Below are positions 59,636 through 64,000 of a stretch of DNA of 64,000 nucleotides, one piece after another. The notes beneath the pieces were generated by a model, which was not told where the DNA came from, ran no database searches, and was given only the letters and a program-made list of their open reading frames with translations. A program made the translations under genes and the position numbers. Location of the stretch: contig BSYO01000002.1 of NCBI GenBank assembly GCA_033239525.1, positions 29,680,068 to 29,744,067 of the forward strand, written 5' to 3'. The DNA comes from Nepenthes gracilis. Taxonomy: Eukaryota > Streptophyta > Magnoliopsida > Caryophyllales > Nepenthaceae. The first letter of the stretch is position 1. Each line of letters starts with the position of its first letter.

Positions 59636-60792
59636 TTTACAACTTATAATTACATTAAATACCTAAAAATAATGATTGTTAATAATACATCTTGCAAATC
59701 ATCAAAAAATTATCACTAGAGTTCCTTAAATGCCTTAGAATTATCATCTATTCTAAAATTCTCTCATTTCTATGCCTTATGATTGACTTTCTAGTGTTAA
59801 CCATTCACAGTTGCTGTTGCCTGACCATTATGCTATGCCGCAACGCCGCCTCAGCAATGATTTAAATCTGGTTGGAAATTAAGAGAAGACCTCAAACCTT
59901 TTTGAAGACATTGAGGCTACGTGGTGGCAAAATCAATGCCGGAAAAGAGTAGAAAGGACAAAACACTAAGAGAACTTAGTGGAACATGAATTATATGATT
60001 GATTTATTTTTCTTTGCTTTAGTGTTCAAGATTTGTCTAGTTATGCTGTTGGGAGGGTGGGTTGGAGCTTCTTTGCTATATCACTTATGTTGTTTGGTTA
60101 CTTAGTGAATGAGGTTGTAGTTTTGAATTTAGGTGACACACGGCTTGTGTCTTTTTTGAGTATAACTTGTTCTTATTGATTAAAAAACTCACTTGAGTGG
60201 CTCAGCATAATGGTCAAATATGGAACCCTTTTTTAATGTTTTTCATATGGGTTCACCCCAAAAATGTGAGAGATATTTTTATGGCATGAAATATTACTTT
60301 CCTATTAATTGAAAGAGAGCATAACTAGTTGAGTCAAAACTGTAGCCATCATCCACTGCTTATGATCTTTCAAAAGTCAGTAAGCTTAATCAATTGCTTA
60401 AATGTGATTTTTTGTCAGCTGCTGTTGGGTAGTAGGTTACTGCTGGAAAATTGTCAGTTGCTTCTTAGTTGCTGATTGCACTACTGTGTTTTTACTGCAT
60501 GTGTATTGTTCCTTAAACTACTTTTAGTTATGCCTGCAAGGGTCACAGTGTTTGACAAGAAGTGCAATCCTCTCCTTGAGCTTGGATCAGGTCCTTACAA
60601 TACCATCCGTTGGAATCCAAAAGGGCGATGTATCCTCCAGTGGATCAGTCATACTACACTATTTTTTCTGTTCATTTCATTCTTTTGCTTTCTTGGATAT
60701 TGGAACTGCTTGAATGTTAACGTCATTATTTAATCCTTGAATCAATGACAGTTTTGTGTTTGGCTGGTTTTGGGAACTTACCTGGTGATATG
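55763..60792 (+). CDS. eIF2A: Eukaryotic translation initiation factor 2A (5' part)
   Basis: WD-repeat (beta-propeller) initiation factor that can deliver initiator tRNA independently of eIF2. Seven coding exons, all with GT-AG borders: 55763-55802, 55891-56245, 57458-57644, 58191-58425, 58506-58574, 60528-60629 and 60752-60792. They give 343 residues. Landmarks in order: LVREPDGFCIWTGPPF, FSEDGSRLMV, PHGTYLQTFQKP, NVKLWKIETG, CRLATNEIQFFD, GSHVAAFVPESK, RRSFFRCSTVQFHWN, SDVDKTNQSYYGE, KEGPIHDVQWSYSGTEFAVVYG, VTVFDKKCNPLLELG, PYNTIRWNPKGR and FLCLAGFGNLPGDM. All match plant eIF2A (such as At1g73180) in order with no stop or frameshift. The C-terminal propeller blades and the tail are not in the window, so the gene continues past 64000. 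Introns are unusually long (up to 1953 bases, and over 3200 for the last). Confidence 0.93.
59612..59636. repeat. (TA)n microsatellite in eIF2A intron 5
   Basis: A run of TATATATA within intron 5 (58575-60527). Other parts of this intron are AT-rich with a T-run at 58808-58824. No exon was seen in it. Confidence 0.85.
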
Positions 60793-61478
60793 GTTTGTTA
60801 AACTGCATTTCCTTTCTTCTGTTTATGGTCTCTGATTAACTCATAATGTGATGTTGTTGTAGTCGTTAGATTCTTCATTTGACCTTCCTATTCTTGATAA
60901 TCTATATTGCAAATTGTGCTGTTTTCCTGGTATGTTTTTCCAAAAATTCTATATGGGTATCTAAGATATGTGTGAAGGCAGTACATCCAGACTTAATCCA
61001 TGACTACTTTGAGGGCATCTTAAAAATCTAAGAGGATGGTACATGCCACTGCATTTTAAAAATGGCTGTCAGACTTTTGGAATACATTTTGTGATTGACA
61101 TAGTAGCATAAAGAAAATTGTTGTGATCTGGTAGTTGGAATAATAATTCTGCATTAATGAAAGAAGAGTGGGCAAAGTGAACAAATGAAATAAAAAACCC
61201 CCATGATAAGAATGGTCCTAAATCTCTTTGGAAGATAAGAGGATATATCAAGAACAGGTTTGAATAGAGAGAGGAGAAATCTCGCTTCTCGCTGGAGAGG
61301 AAGATAAGAATAAATGGCCTTTCAAGATATGAGGGTAAATAGGTGTACAAGGGAAATGACAGTCTTCTACAAGTTTTCTATTTGTTTTGGTGCATGAATG
61401 GTTACTTCTTCTATCCTTCTAAAAAGCCTGCTGGGCATATCCTAGTCAATTCTTTTGATATTCTGTAAGAGCCACTTA

Positions 61479-61935
61479 TGGTACGTTTGATTGTTGGAAT
61501 GGAATAAGGTGGGAATAAAATAGTTATTCCCAGGGAATAGAATAGGATGAGAGTAGAGTTGAAAATTATTATTCCCATGTTTGGATGTCGGAATAGAATA
61601 AGGTAAAAATTAGTATTCTATTATTTGGTTTGTAGAATAGTATGAGAAAGAAGGTGGAAATAATAATAATAATAATAATAATAATACCAACAACAACAGT
61701 GACAATAATAATAATAATAGCGATAATAATAATAATAATATCAGTAATAATAATAATAATAATAATAATAGTAACAACAGTGACAATAATAATAATAATA
61801 ATAATAATAACATAGGAATAGTTAATCCCACGAAAATATTTATTTCCGGTTAAATTGTAACCAAACAAAGAAATATTTATTCCACTGGGAATAAAGAGGG
61901 AATAGAATTTCTATTCTCTTCAACCAAATGTAGGA
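61479..61935. mobile_element. PIF/Harbinger-like MITE with internal (AAT)n
   Basis: Imperfect terminal inverted repeats: TGGTACGTTTGATTG at the left against TCCTACATTTGGTTG (reverse complement of the right end), 11 of 15 matching. Flanked by TTA at 61476-61478 and 61936-61938, the 3-bp target used by PIF/Harbinger elements. The subterminal GGAATGGAATAAGG / CTATTCTCTTC regions are also roughly complementary. No coding sequence. Its centre is the AAT microsatellite. Confidence 0.6.
61659..61812. repeat. (AAT)n microsatellite
   Basis: Tracts of AATAATAAT interrupted by AACAACAGTGAC, twice in the same context, indicating that part of the array duplicated as a block. A minus-strand frame across it is an all-Ile/Leu artefact. 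Confidence 0.9.
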
Positions 61936-64000
61936 TTAGGGTAGTATGTATGATCCATGATGGGTTTTTGCTCTATTCCTGCTTGTTAGAGAAATGCAGC
62001 AACGAGGCTATGTTTTGGCATGTTAAAGATTTTTGTTAAAAATTTTATGATGAGTGTCCACAATTTGGAAATCTTCAGTACTTGTGATGACTCATTGAAA
62101 GCTATCTACTGCAGTTTTTATCTACAACATCTTCTTTGACACCAACATTGATGCAAAATCTGGCAGGACACGTGAATTTCTTTGGCTTGTATTCTAAGGG
62201 AGTGGTATATATTAATGGCATTGTAGAAGGTGAAAGCAATTTAAAAGGACATAACAGTTCAGAATACTAATGATCATAGTTGCTAGCTCTTGAGGTGTGC
62301 TTGGTTGTAAAAATAAGTGTTGATGAAGGCGAATTGAAAGATTTTAGGCACAAATATGTCCGGCACAGTAGGATTAGTTTTCTTGATTACCAGTTTTGTT
62401 CATTATATTTTGTATATATAGAATATTTGTATATTCCATTTTATGACATATCTTTTGTTTCCTAAATTTTTTTGTCTATTTGGGTTCCTTATATGTGCTC
62501 CTTGACCTATGTTTATTCTGTTTTTTGATGATTACTGAATGCTATTCAGATTGTCCCTTCCCCTCTCATCTTATTTCTCTCCTGGCTTCTTTTCTTCCTC
62601 TGTTCTTTCCCAGTGTTCGTTCTTGTTTGTCCACCTGAGTAGTTCTCAAGGGATTGCACATCTTGGGTAAGAGGAGATGATATTATGATGATAATAACAA
62701 AACCAGATGAAAGTATTTCTGGCAGCCTTTTGGATCTTTTGATAGGCAAGTTTTGTACTTTCGTTAGTTTATAAAGTATGTACAAGTACCTGGGGTGAGG
62801 GACCCTAGACTTAAAAAATTGCCTTAAGTATCTTAGGGTCCTTCAGGGAAAACCCTACATGGAATCAAAAAACACATCTCAAAAACTAAGCTGAGCAATC
62901 AACTCAGTTCCCCAATCTTAAACTAACTGTATTGAGAATTATAACTATTAGAACATTCATTCCCATTCTTGTTTTAGAAAAACCTATGCTTTCTTTTGAT
63001 GCCATAAGTAGCAGACTGCTGTAGCAAATAAGGTTCTCTGGATGATAGAAGCTTGATCTTGCCCCTTGATACTTCCGTGAACAAATTCACCATGAAGTTA
63101 TGTTCCCAATTTCTGACTCGCAGCATAATTTTCTAAGACACGGTAGAGCAGACACCTTTTTCATTTTCACTTTGGAAAAGCATATGATATCTGGATTCAC
63201 TCTTGATTGCATAAAAAATTAGTATTGCAGGTGCAACACCCCATATGCAGAGTTTCTGTTTAGGAAGCTGAGCATCATGAGCCAACATATGATGCTAGGT
63301 CTTAATAGATTACTTCCTCTTCTTACTGTCTTTTGCAAACAAACTGCCAGATTTAATTCTTGGAAAATTATGAGCAGAATCACAAAAAAAATCTCCTGCA
63401 GCATTTGCTACTTGGATAAGTTGTACGCTTTGTGCATAACTAAGGCATTTTGCAGTCCAAGATTTATTTCTGCTTTAGGACCTTAATAAGCAATAGCTAA
63501 TCATTCTTTATTCAGAATCACGAAGCCACTAAAAATAAATGGCCATTTGTCTCATTTAGAAAATGCCCTCTTCCAATTTAGACACTGGAATTTACTGCTT
63601 AACATTTGCATGAACCCTTCCAAGGATGATAGAACTCTTAGATGGACTAATGGCTTGACCACTTGCTTGAGAAAACAACACATAGTGAGCAAATAGCTTT
63701 AACGAAGTCTGCTAAGTGGCCAAGGATGATAGACTATGGGTGCGACGAATTCAGGCATTCTGTTTGGTAAACAGTGCGTTGGTTGCTGAAGCAAAGAAAA
63801 ATGCTTCTTCTGAAAATGTAATAAATTGGACGTCTAATTGTCCTTTATGAGCTTAGAACTAAGTTGACACTGAAGCAGTTGGCAATTGCTGATGGTACAA
63901 CTACTGTTCTTTGAAGAAATGGGGTGCAATCTAGAAACCACTGTATTTTGACACCGAATAGCACGTTGTTGAGAAGACTCTTGTTCCTCTTAGCTTGGAG

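Larger units (their letters stand above)
60793..64000 (+). other. Start of a long eIF2A intron, no exon seen
   Basis: No in-frame continuation (expected to begin with a V-F-W-D type block) could be found in 3.2 kb, so the intron probably extends beyond the window. It holds a PIF/Harbinger-like MITE with a microsatellite (61479-61935) and otherwise AT-rich sequence with short chance frames. The 62.8-64.0 kb part was read on the minus strand for LINE or copia homology, and nothing convincing was seen. Confidence 0.5.

Noticed and set aside
61569..61868. Minus-strand Ile/Leu-rich 'membrane protein' frame
   Set aside because: It is a translation of the AAT microsatellite.
62800..64000. LINE or copia coding remnant on the minus strand
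   Set aside because: The reverse complement was read for RT blocks; no YADD/YVDD or flanking motif was found in any frame.

Overview
This is plant nuclear DNA, from a flowering plant. The protein-coding genes have GT-AG introns and belong to plant families: an LRR receptor kinase, eIF2A, a KUP/HAK potassium-transporter relic and a small tail-region membrane protein. Long AT-rich stretches are filled with Ty3/gypsy and Ty1/copia LTR elements, solo LTRs, TRIM-like elements and a MITE. The very long introns and many old LTRs suit a genome that has accumulated retrotransposons. I cannot place the lineage further.

Layout. 1-8.5 kb: no gene; an LTR on the minus strand (3312-4070), a probable LTR carrying a nested TRIM-like element (5859-7123) and a solo LTR (7532-8464). 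9.09-12.93 kb: an intact two-exon LRR receptor kinase closely resembling Arabidopsis At1g74360/NILR1, with two short uORFs. 13-21 kb: AT-rich, probably transposon-derived. 21.1-24.2 kb: a solo-like LTR and a TRIM-like pair of arms. 24.7-29.2 kb: a badly decayed gypsy element, truncated at its 3' end. 31.0-31.5 kb: a KUP/HAK pseudogene fragment, followed by another LTR at 31.6-32.3 kb. 33.2-39.9 kb: a GC-rich, pol-less gypsy element of Tat type lying on the minus strand, with an additional antisense ORF and a ~56-bp tandem array. 40.4-53.75 kb: a small membrane-protein gene. Its two coding exons, which I joined by reading frame, are separated by a 12.7-kb intron holding two solo LTRs, a copia relic and a complete 3.6-kb LTR element. 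55.76 kb to beyond the window: the 5' two-thirds of eIF2A, seven coding exons visible.

The most interesting object is the 3.6-kb LTR element at 49678-53295. It has paired LTRs, a perfect TTTTC target-site duplication, and a degenerate gag start and polyprotein end. Most of its interior is a mosaic of captured host-gene coding sequence: a piece resembling ubiquitin-activating enzyme E1, an unassigned piece and a long ankyrin-repeat piece. Second in interest is the Tat-type element, which has lost pol but keeps its antisense ORF with an apparent promoter of its own.

The three live genes have no evident shared function: an immune-type receptor, a translation factor and an uncharacterised membrane protein. 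They share only the pattern of intergenic and intronic expansion by retroelements.
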